A DNA stretch of 64,000 nt, taken from assembly GCA_039817385.1 (NCBI GenBank), contig JBCBVY010000005.1, positions 186,001-250,000 of the forward strand. Reading direction: 5' to 3'. Below, piece after piece: positions 1 to 7,981 of the stretch. A program made the position numbers and the translations under genes. The stretch's first letter is position 1. Every line of letters starts with the position of its first letter. Source of the stretch: JBCBCP01 sp039817385. Its GTDB lineage: Bacteria; Pseudomonadota; Alphaproteobacteria; Rhodobacterales; Rhodobacteraceae. A model generated the notes under the pieces. That model did not search any database and was not told the origin of the DNA. It was given only the letters and a program-made list of their open reading frames with translations.

Positions 1-238
1 GCTCGCCAATCACGGCAGAGATCAGCCCCGCGGTCAGCATCCCGTGGGCAATGCGCCCGGCAAAAATCGTATCGCGGGCGTAGTCATCATCGAGGTGCAC
101 CGGGTTTCGGTCGGTGGAGACCTGCGCGAACATCTCGATGTCTTCATCGGTCACGACTTTGCGCAGGTGGCGGGACATGCCCATCTCAATGTCTTCGATG
201 CAGATCGTGCCGCGGGGCAGATTGTCGAGCATGTCCAT
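1..238 (-). CDS. MaoC-like dehydratase, N-terminal part (runs off the window)
   Basis: The translation starts MDMLDNLPRGTICIEDIEMG and contains the MaoC hot-dog signature in which VSTDRNPVHLDDDYA precedes FAGRIAHGML; the Asp and His there are the expected hydratase dyad. Family members hydrate trans-2-enoyl-CoA to (R)-3-hydroxyacyl-CoA in fatty acid or polyhydroxyalkanoate metabolism. Only the first 79 residues are present because the 3' end lies left of the window. An alternative inner ATG lies two codons downstream. The 122 bases between it and the next minus-strand gene would hold its promoter, but I see no clear elements. Confidence 0.85.
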   Translation of the reverse strand, partial: MDMLDNLPRGTICIEDIEMGMSRHLRKVVTDEDIEMFAQVSTDRNPVHLDDDYARDTIFAGRIAHGMLTAGLISAVIGE

Positions 239-360
239 CACTCCGGGTAACTTTTGAAACGCTGCTTGTGTCGGTTGCGCAACTTAATTGCTTTGCGCGC
301 GCAGAAAGGCAAGCAAAATCTGGGGCTGCGACAGAATGGAGCGACCGTCTTGTTCTTTGC

Positions 361-1236
361 TTAGCGCAAGAAACCGATGGAATAGGTCGGCTGCACGTGC
401 TGCTTGGCCAGATACGCCGCCAACGCCTCCGCATCGGGCTGGGTGTCCGTGCGCGTCTCTGCCGCGGCCAGCCCGCCGGTGATGAAGAGCGAATCGATGT
501 CTTCGCCCACCGCGCCCTGCACATCCGTCAGGATGCCATCGCCGATGGCGAGGATGCGCGCGGCCTCCGGCACCGGCCCAAGCTCCGCCAGCCGCCGCCG
601 CGCGAGGTCGTAGATCGGCGGGTGCGGTTTGCCGAAATAGAGGCTGGTGCCGCCCATATCGGTATACATCTGCGCCACCGCGCCCGCGCACCATTCGCGC
701 ACCTCGCCCCGGTCCACGACGATGTCGGGGTTTGCGCAGAGCAATTTGAGGCCCTTTTGCTTGGCATAAAGCAGCTGCGGGCGCAGGTCGGCGGGGTCGG
801 CCATCGGATCGAACGGGCCGGTGCAGACGATGCCCTCGGCGTCCTCAAGCGGGACGCGGGTGATGTCCACCGGGGTCTCGATCACGTTGATGGGATCGAA
901 AAACCGCGCATCGCGCCCGTCTTCGCCGATGAAAAAGACCTTCGCGCCCACCGCGCCGGAATACATCGCCGCACGGGCGCTGTCGCCGGAAGTTGTGATC
1001 GTGTCCCACGCGTCCTCCGGCACACCGAACTCGGCGATCTGCGCCTGCACATCTGCCCGGGGGCGGGGTGAGTTCGTGAGAAGCACAACCGTGCCGCCGG
1101 CTGCGCGGTAGGCTTGCAAGGCGGCGACGGCCTCGGGATAGGCCGTCACCCCGTTATGCACGCAGCCCCACAGGTCCACCAGCAGGGCGTCGTAATGGTC
1201 CGAGACCTCGGACAGCTGCGCGATGATCTCGGACAT
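361..1236 (-). CDS. HAD-superfamily subfamily IIA hydrolase (TIGR01459-like sugar phosphatase family)
   Basis: This 291-aa cytosolic protein shows the HAD IIA motifs in order: motif I DALLVDLWGCVHNG near residue 18 (nucleophile Asp), motif II LLTNSPRP near 52, and motif III/IV FGKPHPPIYD followed by ILAIGDGILTDVQGA. NagD-type enzymes dephosphorylate small phosphometabolites; the substrate here is unknown. The motif DLWGCVHNG matches the TIGR01459 branch common in alphaproteobacteria. It starts 7 bases after the stop of the inorganic pyrophosphatase gene, so the two probably form an operon. Confidence 0.85.
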   Translation of the reverse strand: MSEIIAQLSEVSDHYDALLVDLWGCVHNGVTAYPEAVAALQAYRAAGGTVVLLTNSPRPRADVQAQIAEFGVPEDAWDTITTSGDSARAAMYSGAVGAKVFFIGEDGRDARFFDPINVIETPVDITRVPLEDAEGIVCTGPFDPMADPADLRPQLLYAKQKGLKLLCANPDIVVDRGEVREWCAGAVAQMYTDMGGTSLYFGKPHPPIYDLARRRLAELGPVPEAARILAIGDGILTDVQGAVGEDIDSLFITGGLAAAETRTDTQPDAEALAAYLAKQHVQPTYSIGFLR

Positions 1237-1243
1237 GAGGGTA

Positions 1244-2164
1244 TCAGACCTTGAGGTTGGGGATGATCTGCTTTTTGCGGCTCATCACACCCGGCAGGAC
1301 CACGGTGTCGCTGGTGACTTTCGCGTCAAAGCTCTTTTCCGCGACGCCTTTCACCCGGTCATTGGGGATCAGCATCGTCGCTTCTTCGTTGAGGATATCG
1401 ACGACGAACAGCAGCACCTCATCCGCGCCGTCTTCCTTCGCCACATCGACCATCGCGGCCATCAGGCTATCCTTGCGGTCCAGCACCAGCTTAGGCGCGG
1501 TGGTCTCCAGAACGGAGACGCGGAACTGGGTGCCGTCGACCTCGTATTCCTTGGAATCCATGCGCAGCAATTCCGCATCGGAGAAGGCAGAGACGTCGGA
1601 TTTGGCCTCGAACATCTCGGCCGCGTAGGCGGCGATGTCGACGCCAAGGTCTTTGGCCAGATCGTGGGCGATGGCCGTGTCTTCCTGCGTGGTGGTGGGG
1701 GAGCGGAACTCCAGCGTGTCCGAAAGGATGCAGGACAGCATCGCGCCCTTCACGCCCTCGGGCATCTGGGCCATGTCTTTGCCGATCATCTTCCACATGA
1801 TCGTAGCTGTACACGCCAGCGGCTCGATCCGGATGTCGATGGGGCCCGCGGTTTCCAGCCCGCCGACCAGCTTGTGGTGGTCGATGATGGCGCGGATGTC
1901 GGCGTCGTTGATCGCCTCGGGCAGCTCGGCGGGGTTGTTGGTGTCCACGATCACGACCGGCTGGTCTGCCTCGACGCCTTCGATGATCCGCGGCTTGTCC
2001 AGGCTCCAGCGCTCCAGCACGAAAGCCGCTTCGGTGTTCGGCTCACCCAGCAGAACGGGCTCAGCCGCCTCACCCTTGATCTGGTTCAGATACCAGGCCC
2101 AGATGATGGGCGATCCGGTGCTGTCGGTGTCGGGGGATTTGTGGCCGAAAACGAGGGTGGTCAT
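1244..2164 (-). CDS. ppaC: Manganese-dependent inorganic pyrophosphatase
   Basis: The protein hydrolyses pyrophosphate to phosphate. The start MTTLVFGHKSPDTDSTGSPI gives 306 residues, the usual length of family II (DHH) pyrophosphatases, so an upstream extension of the frame was rejected. Metal-binding motifs visible are HKSPDTD, VDTNN and AIIDHHKLVGG (the DHH signature), and the C-terminal DHHA2 domain carries VMSRKKQIIPNL with the substrate-binding SRKKQ loop. A purine-rich AAAGGCG lies about 9 bases before the ATG. It is followed after 7 bases by the HAD phosphatase gene. Confidence 0.95.
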   Translation of the reverse strand: MTTLVFGHKSPDTDSTGSPIIWAWYLNQIKGEAAEPVLLGEPNTEAAFVLERWSLDKPRIIEGVEADQPVVIVDTNNPAELPEAINDADIRAIIDHHKLVGGLETAGPIDIRIEPLACTATIMWKMIGKDMAQMPEGVKGAMLSCILSDTLEFRSPTTTQEDTAIAHDLAKDLGVDIAAYAAEMFEAKSDVSAFSDAELLRMDSKEYEVDGTQFRVSVLETTAPKLVLDRKDSLMAAMVDVAKEDGADEVLLFVVDILNEEATMLIPNDRVKGVAEKSFDAKVTSDTVVLPGVMSRKKQIIPNLKV

Positions 2165-2296
2165 TGGAAAAGCGCCTTTGGTTAGCCGTGCTGTCGCGCG
2201 CGGTATAAGCGGCGATTTGCGGGATGTCACCTGCGGCACTTTGGGGCGGGGGTGTTTGTAAATTGGCCGCCTGCGGCGGGTTTTATTTTTTGATGA

Positions 2297-2347
2297 AGGG
2301 GGCTCTGCCCCCTCAAACTCCCCCGGGATATTTGTGACCCAAAGAAA
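2297..2347. repeat. Intergenic hairpin repeat, family B, copy 1
   Basis: A perfect hairpin GGGGGC-TCT-GCCCCC (2298-2312) is followed by CTCCCCCGGGATATTT and a purine-rich AAAGAAAGG tail. The same architecture (G-rich hairpin, CCCCCGG-AT-rich stretch, purine tail) recurs at 9844-9891, and the tail recurs at 29664-29685. It lies in the 185-base gap before ppaC and just downstream of the MmcQ gene, so on the minus strand it could act as a transcript end. Similar elements are, to my knowledge, common in Rhodobacteraceae genomes. Confidence 0.6.
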
Positions 2348-2349
2348 GG

Positions 2350-2703
2350 TCAGAGGTTCAGTTCTGCGCGGGTTTTCTTTGGCAGCTTTTCCACGATCAT
2401 GTCGTAGCTGGCCCTGATGTGTTCTTTGAGTTCCGTGTCCGGCAGGCCGGGGGCGGCGTAGTGCTGGATCCATTTCAGGCCCCGGCTGGCGAGGTAGGGG
2501 GCGGGGCGCAGGCCGGGCATGTCCGACAGGACTTCGAAGGCCAGGTCCGAGACCTTAAAGGTAAAGGCCGGCGCATCCTCGGCCCAGCCCGACACGGCGT
2601 AGAGCTTGCCGCCGACTTTCCAGACGTCGGAGTTGCCCCATTGCACGACATGGGTGCTGTGGGGGAGGTTTTCGCAGAAGGCGTTGAATTCTTCTCGTGT
2701 CAT
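2350..2703 (-). CDS. MmcQ/YjbR family protein
   Basis: A 117-aa protein with the MmcQ/YjbR fold: STHVVQWGNSDVWKVGGKLYA near residue 16, then FTFKVSDLAFEVLSDMPGLRPAPYLASRGLKWI with the WI/Y motif typical of the family, a cyaY-like fold with a proposed DNA-binding role. The function of the family is not established. The ATG sits inside the first unit of a three-unit 26-bp tandem repeat, and two short upstream reading frames end on top of the next start (see findings), so its translation may be controlled by these leaders. It is divergent from the DUF2161 gene. Confidence 0.85.
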   Translation of the reverse strand: MTREEFNAFCENLPHSTHVVQWGNSDVWKVGGKLYAVSGWAEDAPAFTFKVSDLAFEVLSDMPGLRPAPYLASRGLKWIQHYAAPGLPDTELKEHIRASYDMIVEKLPKKTRAELNL

Positions 2704-2772
2704 GGATGCGGAATGGAAGCTCGTGTCACGGATGCGGAATAAAAGCTTGTGTCATGGACGCAGGATAACGCC
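2695..2772. repeat. Three tandem copies of a 26-bp unit spanning the MmcQ start codon
   Basis: Units begin at 2695, 2721 and 2747, a period of exactly 26. Units 1 and 2 differ at 3 of 26 positions and unit 3 is more diverged. On the minus strand each unit contains an initiation-like codon followed by ACA: ATG ACA CAA in unit 3, GTG ACA CGA in unit 2, and ATG ACA CGA in unit 1, which is the MmcQ start itself. Units 3 and 2 each encode a nine-codon peptide ending IPHP, whose TGA overlaps the next start. Confidence 0.85.
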
Positions 2773-2790
2773 AAATGATAGGCTTGCGCT

Positions 2791-3459
2791 ATGGCCGAGA
2801 CTGATCTGTACCCGCCCGTGAAAGCCTTTCTGGAGGCGCAGGGCTATGCCGTGAAATCTGAGGTCGGGGCCGCGGATGTGGTCGCCGTCCGGGGCGGCGA
2901 GGCGCCGGTGATCGTGGAACTGAAACTGGGGTTCAGCCTTGCGCTGGTACATCAATGCGTGGCGCGGCTGAAGGTCAGCGACGATGTTTACATGGCGGTG
3001 GCGCGGGGCAAGGGGAAGCGGTTCCTGAAGGCGGTCAAAGAGATGACGGCGCTATGCCGGCGTCTTGGTCTGGGGCTGATCACCGTGCGGCTGTCCGATG
3101 GGCTGGTGCAGGTGCATTGCGATCCGGGGCCTTACGCGCCGCGCAAGTCGAAGACGCGGGAGGGCGCCTTGCTGGCCGAGTTTGCGCGGCGCCAGGGCGA
3201 TCCGAATGCGGGCGGGCAGGTGCGGTCGGGTTTGATTACCGCCTACCGGCAGGATGCGCTGCGTCTGGCGCTGTTCCTGTTCGAGGTCGGCGCGTCCAAA
3301 GGCGCGGATGTGGCGCAGGCAACGGGCATTGGCGGGGCGACGCGGATGATGCGGGACAACCACTATGGCTGGTTCGAAAAGGTGGAAACGGGGGTCTACG
3401 GGCTGACGCCCAAGGGCGCCGCCGCAGTGCAGGAGGCGGGCGCGGCGCTGGGCGGTTAG
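2791..3459 (+). CDS. DUF2161 family PD-(D/E)XK-like phosphodiesterase
   Basis: The 222-aa protein has a PD-(D/E)XK-like core at its N-terminus: VKAFLEAQGYAVKSEVGAADVV followed by APVIVELKLGF, where the D of AADVV and the ExK of VELKL fit the nuclease motif. The C-terminal part (GASKGADVAQATGIGGATRMM...YGWFEKVETGVYGLTPKG) resembles a winged helix. The DUF2161 family is annotated as putative phosphodiesterase; no substrate is known. The gene ends convergently with the TraB/GumN gene, sharing four bases (TTAG) so that both stop codons overlap. Confidence 0.8.
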   Translation: MAETDLYPPVKAFLEAQGYAVKSEVGAADVVAVRGGEAPVIVELKLGFSLALVHQCVARLKVSDDVYMAVARGKGKRFLKAVKEMTALCRRLGLGLITVRLSDGLVQVHCDPGPYAPRKSKTREGALLAEFARRQGDPNAGGQVRSGLITAYRQDALRLALFLFEVGASKGADVAQATGIGGATRMMRDNHYGWFEKVETGVYGLTPKGAAAVQEAGAALGG

Positions 3460-4436
3460 AAGGACGCGCGGGTCAGGGTGAAGCCTGCGCGGTCCAAAAG
3501 GTCCAAAAGGCCACCCGTGCCGCCCAAGTGGCCCGCGCCGACGGCGACAACGGTGGTGCCGCGTGCCTCGAGCAGGGCAGGCATCCAGTTCTCGTTTCGG
3601 GTATAGAGAAGCTGATCCAGCATCCGGTCGAAGATCGGATTGAAGGCGGCGTCGTCCAGATTTAGCGCATCTTTCGCGACGACGCGGTTAAGGACGAAGA
3701 CCTGCATATGCGTCTCTTCGAAATACTGTGCCATCAGGGTGGCCATCAGGTCGTTGTCCAGCCCGTCCGGCAGCACGCCAAGGCGCAGCACCTCGATCTG
3801 CCTGTCCAGCGGCTCGGCGCCCATGATGTCGATCAGGGTGGTCCAGGGCTCCAGCGCCTCAATCGGCGTGCCTGCCGCCGCCGCCTGCGCCATCAGCATC
3901 TTGTCGAGGCCCGGGGCGCCGGAGGCGACGACGGGCAGGACGCAGGGCGCGATGGCGAGGGAGATCATCAGGAACCACGGCTGCATCTGGGCCGCCATCA
4001 CCGGCGGGATGCCGCGGGCGCGGGCCGCGTCCGCGAGCGCTTGCCATTCGTCTGGGGGCAGACGGTCGATCAGGGAAGGGCCGGGGATGCGGATCAGATC
4101 GGGGTTCTGGGCCAGGTGGGCTTGCAGCTTGGCTTCGGCATCCGGGGTGGCTTCGACCAGCAGGCGGTCGGCGTCTTCGATGAGCGGCGCCAGCCGGTCC
4201 GCGATGGGCAGCAGACGCGGGTCGTGGATATGCACCGTGCCGATCAGGTGCAGCGTGTTGTCCCCGCGGGTGGCGACCCAGTGGTTCCCTTCGGTGTAGG
4301 GCTGCCCCGCGATCTCAGCGGTGATTGCGGCTTGCTGCGCCGGGGTCAGGCGATCGCGCAGGTCCGCGGTGCCACAGGTTTGCGCGGCGGCGAGGGCGGG
4401 CAGGATCATCAGGGCGAGGGTCAGGATCAGGCGCAT
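3456..4436 (-). CDS. TraB/GumN family protein, secreted
   Basis: A 326-aa protein beginning with a signal peptide (MRLILTLALMILPALAAAQ, cleavage after AAA or AQ). The TraB/GumN hallmarks are HLIGTVHIHDPR near residue 64 (the GTVH motif), LLVEATPD, and near the C-terminus VVAVGAGHLGGTGGLLDLL (GxxH motif). Homologues are proposed metallo-hydrolases of the Tiki/TraB fold, acting in the periplasm. The gene is divergent from the groES operon; about 60 bases separate its start from the heat-shock promoter. Confidence 0.85.
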   Translation of the reverse strand: MRLILTLALMILPALAAAQTCGTADLRDRLTPAQQAAITAEIAGQPYTEGNHWVATRGDNTLHLIGTVHIHDPRLLPIADRLAPLIEDADRLLVEATPDAEAKLQAHLAQNPDLIRIPGPSLIDRLPPDEWQALADAARARGIPPVMAAQMQPWFLMISLAIAPCVLPVVASGAPGLDKMLMAQAAAAGTPIEALEPWTTLIDIMGAEPLDRQIEVLRLGVLPDGLDNDLMATLMAQYFEETHMQVFVLNRVVAKDALNLDDAAFNPIFDRMLDQLLYTRNENWMPALLEARGTTVVAVGAGHLGGTGGLLDLLDRAGFTLTRASF

Positions 4437-4496
4437 GGGGCTTTCGGGTGGCTGAACAGCTGCAACGTGCCCGCGAAATTTCCTGCCCGCAAGATG

Positions 4497-4525
4497 TTGA
4501 CAGCGTGAGCCGCGTTTCTTAGCTA
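4497..4525 (+). promoter_or_regulatory. Putative groESL promoter
   Basis: A perfect -35 hexamer TTGACA (4497-4502) is followed after 17 bases by TAGCTA (4520-4525), a weak match to TATAAT. A start site about 7 bases downstream would fall at the edge of the CIRCE operator, the usual arrangement for HrcA-repressed promoters. The -10 assignment is an inference. Confidence 0.55.
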
Positions 4526-4532
4526 CGCGACG

Positions 4533-4559
4533 TTAGCACTCGGCCTGACTGAGTGACAA
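4533..4559 (+). promoter_or_regulatory. CIRCE operator (HrcA binding site) upstream of groES
   Basis: TTAGCACTC (4533-4541), a 9-base spacer and GAGTGACAA (4551-4559) match the CIRCE consensus TTAGCACTC-N9-GAGTGCTAA: the left arm is perfect and the right arm matches 7 of 9. CIRCE is bound by HrcA, whose activity depends on GroEL, giving feedback control of the operon. hrcA itself is not in this window. Confidence 0.9.
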
Positions 4560-4628
4560 CAGGACCTGGGACCCGGCCACGGGCGCAGGTTCTGAGGGAG
4601 AAACATTGGAGCCAAGGAGCTGCAACAC

Positions 4629-4916
4629 ATGGCATTGAAACCGCTTCATGACCGCGTGCTGGTGCGTCGCACCGAAAGCGAAGAGAAGACCGCAGGCGGG
4701 CTGATCATCCCCGACAGCGCAAAGGAAAAGCCCTCCGAGGGTGAGATCGTGGCCGCAGGCCCCGGTGCGCGCAAGGACAGCGGCGAGCTGATCGAGATGG
4801 GCGTCAAGACCGGCGACAAAGTGCTGTTCGGCAAGTGGTCCGGCACTGAGGTCACCATCGACGGCGAAGAGCTGCTGATGATGAAAGAGTCCGACATCAT
4901 GGGGATCATCGCGTAA
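4629..4916 (+). CDS. groES: Co-chaperonin GroES
   Basis: The 95-aa protein begins MALKPLHDRVLVRRTESEE and has the mobile loop KTAGGLIIPDSAKEKPSEG and the EVTIDGEELLMMKESDIMGI C-terminus of GroES. It forms the heptameric lid over GroEL. A strong ribosome binding site AAGGAG lies 8 to 10 bases before the ATG. It is the first gene of the groESL operon, with the CIRCE operator about 70 bases upstream and groEL 74 bases downstream. Confidence 0.98.
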   Translation: MALKPLHDRVLVRRTESEEKTAGGLIIPDSAKEKPSEGEIVAAGPGARKDSGELIEMGVKTGDKVLFGKWSGTEVTIDGEELLMMKESDIMGIIA

Positions 4917-4930
4917 GCCGCACGGCTGAC

Positions 4931-4954
4931 GGTGGGGTGAAACCCCACCCTACG
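4931..4954. repeat. Palindromic repeat, family A, copy 1
   Basis: GGTGGGGTGAAACCCCACC followed by CTACG forms a hairpin (GGTGGGGT / ACCCCACC around GAA) in the groES-groEL spacer. Near-identical copies lie at 17081-17104 and 19334-19355. Within the operon it could act as an RNA stability or processing element between the two cistrons. Confidence 0.75.
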
Positions 4955-4990
4955 ATGGTTTTCTTAACCCACTAGAAATGGAGAGAGAAT

Positions 4991-6634
4991 ATGGCTGCTA
5001 AAGACGTCAAATTCGACACCACCGCCCGTGACAAGATGCTCAAGGGCGTGAACATCCTCGCCGACGCTGTGCGCGTCACCCTTGGCCCCAAGGGCCGCAA
5101 CGTGGTTCTGGACAAGTCGTTCGGCGCCCCGCGCATCACCAAGGACGGCGTGAGCGTTGCCAAAGAGATCGAGCTTGAGGACAAGTTCGAGAACATGGGT
5201 GCGCAGATGGTGAAGGAAGTCGCTTCTCGCACCAATGACGAGGCTGGCGACGGCACCACCACCGCGACGGTTCTGGCCCAGGCCATCGTCAAGGAAGGCA
5301 TGAAGTCGGTTGCCGCTGGCATGAACCCGATGGACCTCAAGCGCGGCATCGACATGGCGACCGCGAAGGTTGTCGAGGCCATCAAGGCCGCGGCACGCGA
5401 AGTGAAAGACAGCGACGAGGTCGCACAGGTCGGCACCATCTCCGCCAACGGCGAAGAGGAAATCGGCCGCCAGATCGCCGACGCGATGCAGAAGGTCGGC
5501 AACGAGGGCGTCATCACCGTCGAAGAGAACAAGGGCCTTGAGACCGAGACCGACGTTGTCGAGGGGATGCAGTTCGACCGTGGCTACCTGAGCCCCTACT
5601 TCGTGACTAACGCGGACAAGATGACTGCCGAGCTCGAAGACTGCATGATCCTGCTGCACGAGAAGAAGCTGTCGTCGCTCCAGCCGATGGTGCCGCTGCT
5701 CGAATCCGTGATCCAGTCCCAGAAGCCGCTGCTGATCATCGCCGAAGACGTCGAGGGCGAAGCCCTGGCGACCCTCGTCGTGAACAAACTGCGCGGTGGT
5801 CTCAAGATCGCCGCCGTGAAGGCGCCGGGCTTTGGTGACCGCCGCAAGGCCATGCTGCAGGACATCGCGATCCTGACGGGCGGCCAGGTGATCTCCGAAG
5901 ATCTGGGCATGAAGCTTGAGAACGTCACGATGGACATGCTCGGCTCGGCCAAGCGCGTGAACATCACCAAGGACGAGACCACCGTCATCGACGGCGCGGG
6001 CGAGAAGGCAGAGATCGAGGCGCGCGTCGCTCAGATCCGCGGTCAGATCGAAGAGACGTCCTCGGACTACGACCGTGAAAAGCTGCAAGAGCGTGTGGCC
6101 AAGCTGGCGGGCGGCGTTGCCGTGATCCGCGTCGGCGGCATGACCGAGGTCGAAGTGAAAGAGCGCAAGGACCGTGTGGACGATGCGCTGAACGCGACCC
6201 GCGCAGCCGTGCAGGAAGGCGTTGTCGTTGGCGGCGGTGTTGCTCTGGTGCAGGGCGGCAAGGCGCTTGAGGGTCTGACTGGCGCGAACAACGACCAGAC
6301 GGTCGGTGTGTCGATCGTGCGCAAGGCCATCGAGGCTCCGCTGCGCCAGATCGCAGAGAACGCCGGTGTCGACGGCGCCGTGGTCGCGGGCAAGATCCGC
6401 GAGAGCGACGACGTGACCTTTGGCTTCAACGCGCAGACCGAAGAGTACGGTGACATGTTCGCCTTCGGCGTCATCGACCCGGCCAAGGTCGTCCGCACCG
6501 CGCTGCAGGATGCAGCCTCGGTTGCTGGCCTCTTGATCACGACCGAAGCGATGGTCGCCGACAAGCCCGCCAAGGAAGGCGCAGCGCCTGCCGGCGGCAT
6601 GCCCGACATGGGCGGCATGGGCGGCATGATGTAA
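4991..6634 (+). CDS. groEL: Chaperonin GroEL
   Basis: A 547-aa ATP-dependent chaperonin of full length. It starts MAAKDVKFDTTARDKMLKGV and contains the ATP-binding TLGPKGRNVVL and GDGTTTATVLA motifs, the apical-domain segment and the Gly-Met-rich tail ending GGMPDMGGMGGMM. A GGAGAGAG sequence precedes the ATG. It folds client proteins in the cytosol with GroES. Transcription probably ends at the hairpin at 6724-6750. An antisense open frame over the gene is a codon-bias shadow. Confidence 0.99.
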   Translation: MAAKDVKFDTTARDKMLKGVNILADAVRVTLGPKGRNVVLDKSFGAPRITKDGVSVAKEIELEDKFENMGAQMVKEVASRTNDEAGDGTTTATVLAQAIVKEGMKSVAAGMNPMDLKRGIDMATAKVVEAIKAAAREVKDSDEVAQVGTISANGEEEIGRQIADAMQKVGNEGVITVEENKGLETETDVVEGMQFDRGYLSPYFVTNADKMTAELEDCMILLHEKKLSSLQPMVPLLESVIQSQKPLLIIAEDVEGEALATLVVNKLRGGLKIAAVKAPGFGDRRKAMLQDIAILTGGQVISEDLGMKLENVTMDMLGSAKRVNITKDETTVIDGAGEKAEIEARVAQIRGQIEETSSDYDREKLQERVAKLAGGVAVIRVGGMTEVEVKERKDRVDDALNATRAAVQEGVVVGGGVALVQGGKALEGLTGANNDQTVGVSIVRKAIEAPLRQIAENAGVDGAVVAGKIRESDDVTFGFNAQTEEYGDMFAFGVIDPAKVVRTALQDAASVAGLLITTEAMVADKPAKEGAAPAGGMPDMGGMGGMM

Positions 6635-6723
6635 TCACGCGCCGCTCTGCGGCGGGTGATGGTGGGTGGCAGGCTTCTTGCAGAGCAAGGATGCCGAGAA
6701 CCCACACCGTCGACACTTTGGAA

Positions 6724-6750
6724 GGGCCGCTCACCACGAGCGGCCCTTTT
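6724..6750 (+). terminator. Rho-independent terminator after groEL
   Basis: A 9-bp perfect stem GGGCCGCTC / GAGCGGCCC with an ACCAC loop, extended by flanking A-T pairs, is followed by TTTT. It lies 90 bases after the groEL stop and 26 bases before clpS, so it ends the groESL transcript. Confidence 0.9.
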
Positions 6751-6775
6751 GCATTTCCGTGCTATCTTCCTTCCT

Positions 6776-7081
6776 ATGTCCACCACGACCACAGCGCCGA
6801 AGCCCAAGATCGCTCCCAAGACGGAGCGGCCGAAGCTGTGGAAGGTTATCCTGCTGAACGATGATTTCACCCCGCAGGAGTTTGTCGTCAAAGTCCTCAA
6901 GGCCGTTTTCCGCATGGCGGAAGGCGAGGCCCGCGGGGTCATGCTGACCGCGCACCAGAAGGGGGCCTGCGTCGTTGCGGTGTTCACCAAAGAGGTCGCC
7001 GACGAAAAATGCAGCCGCGCGAACGGGCTCGCGCAGGAATACGGGTATCCGCTGACCTTCACCGCCGAGCGGGAGGACTGA
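6776..7081 (+). CDS. clpS: ATP-dependent Clp protease adaptor ClpS
   Basis: From the ATG at 6776 the protein has 101 residues, normal for ClpS. The conserved core is WKVILLNDDFTPQEFV, followed by GVMLTAHQKGACVVAVFTKEVAD; NDD and the downstream His form the N-degron pocket. ClpS delivers N-end-rule substrates to ClpAP. The open frame extends 120 bases further upstream through the groEL terminator, but that start would give an atypical extension, so 6776 was chosen. No clpA gene follows in this window. Confidence 0.95.
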   Translation: MSTTTTAPKPKIAPKTERPKLWKVILLNDDFTPQEFVVKVLKAVFRMAEGEARGVMLTAHQKGACVVAVFTKEVADEKCSRANGLAQEYGYPLTFTAERED

Positions 7082-7086
7082 CTGGA

Positions 7087-7104
7087 CGGCGCCGCGCGGC
7101 GCCG
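7087..7104. terminator. Perfect GC palindrome between clpS and the EamA transporter gene
   Basis: An 18-base perfect palindrome (CGGCGCCGCGCGGCGCCG) begins six bases after the clpS stop. It has no T-run, so it may slow transcription or protect the 3' end of the clpS transcript rather than act as a classical terminator. Confidence 0.4.
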
Positions 7105-7116
7105 GTAGGGCGGGGC

Positions 7117-7950
7117 ATGCGCCTTGCCCTGCTCACCGCCCTCACGATGGTCGCTTTTGCGGCCAATTCGGTGCTGAACCGGGCGGCGGTGGGCGGCGGG
7201 CTGATTGACCCGGGATCTTTTGCGCTGATCCGTGTCGCTGCCGGGGCGGCGATCTTGTGCATGATCGCGGTGGGCCGCGGCGCGGCTTTGCCGCTGTGGG
7301 CGCGGGCGCGCTGGCCGGGGGTGGCGGGGCTAAGCCTTTATATGGCCGGGTTTTCGCTGGCCTACCTGACGCTCGATGCGGGGCTGGGGGCGCTGATCCT
7401 GTTTGGCACGGTGCAGGTCGGGATGTTTGCCTGGGGCGCCTTGACCGGCGCGGCGCCATCCACGCGGGCGCTAATTGGCGCGGCCATCGCCTTTGGTGGG
7501 CTGTGCCTTGCGCTTTGGCCCGGGCCGGGGGCGGCGGCGGACCCCGTTGGCGCGGCGCTGATGGTGGCGGCAGGCCTTGGCTGGGCCGCTTACACGCTTG
7601 CGGGGCGCGGCGCGCCTGACGCGCTGGCGGCGACGGCGGCGAATTTCCTGCTGACGCTGCCGGTAACGGGCCTGCTGTTGCTGGGCCCGGCCATCATGGT
7701 TGCCCCAACCGGCGCGGCGTTGGCCGTGCTTTCTGGCGCCCTGACATCGGGGCTTGGCTATGCGCTGTGGTACGCGGTGCTGCCCCGGTTGGCCCCTGCC
7801 ACGGCGGCGGTCGTGCAATTGAGCGTGCCGCTGATTGCGATTGCGGGCGGGGCGGTTTTGCTGGCCGAAGTGCCGGGGCTCTTGGTACTTGTCTCAGCGG
7901 CCTTTGTGCTGGGCGGCATTGCGCTGGCCGTGACGGGGGCGCAACGCTAG
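7117..7950 (+). CDS. EamA/DMT family membrane transporter
   Basis: A 277-aa integral membrane protein made of two five-helix EamA repeats. Hydrophobic stretches run almost without a break from MRLALLTALTMVAFAANSVLNRAA to the C-terminal LVLVSAAFVLGGIALAVTG. The second repeat contains SGLGYALWYAVLPRL, a typical EamA motif. Members export or import small metabolites; the substrate cannot be told. The ATG at 7117 was preferred to upstream frames because the protein then begins directly with the first helix. Confidence 0.85.
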   Translation: MRLALLTALTMVAFAANSVLNRAAVGGGLIDPGSFALIRVAAGAAILCMIAVGRGAALPLWARARWPGVAGLSLYMAGFSLAYLTLDAGLGALILFGTVQVGMFAWGALTGAAPSTRALIGAAIAFGGLCLALWPGPGAAADPVGAALMVAAGLGWAAYTLAGRGAPDALAATAANFLLTLPVTGLLLLGPAIMVAPTGAALAVLSGALTSGLGYALWYAVLPRLAPATAAVVQLSVPLIAIAGGAVLLAEVPGLLVLVSAAFVLGGIALAVTGAQR

Positions 7951-7981
7951 CCAGCGGCGCAGCGGCGCGCTATGGGGCGGC

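Noticed and set aside
4964..6088. 374-codon minus-strand frame opposite groEL
   Set aside because: Codon-bias shadow of groEL; no ribosome binding site and no recognisable domain.
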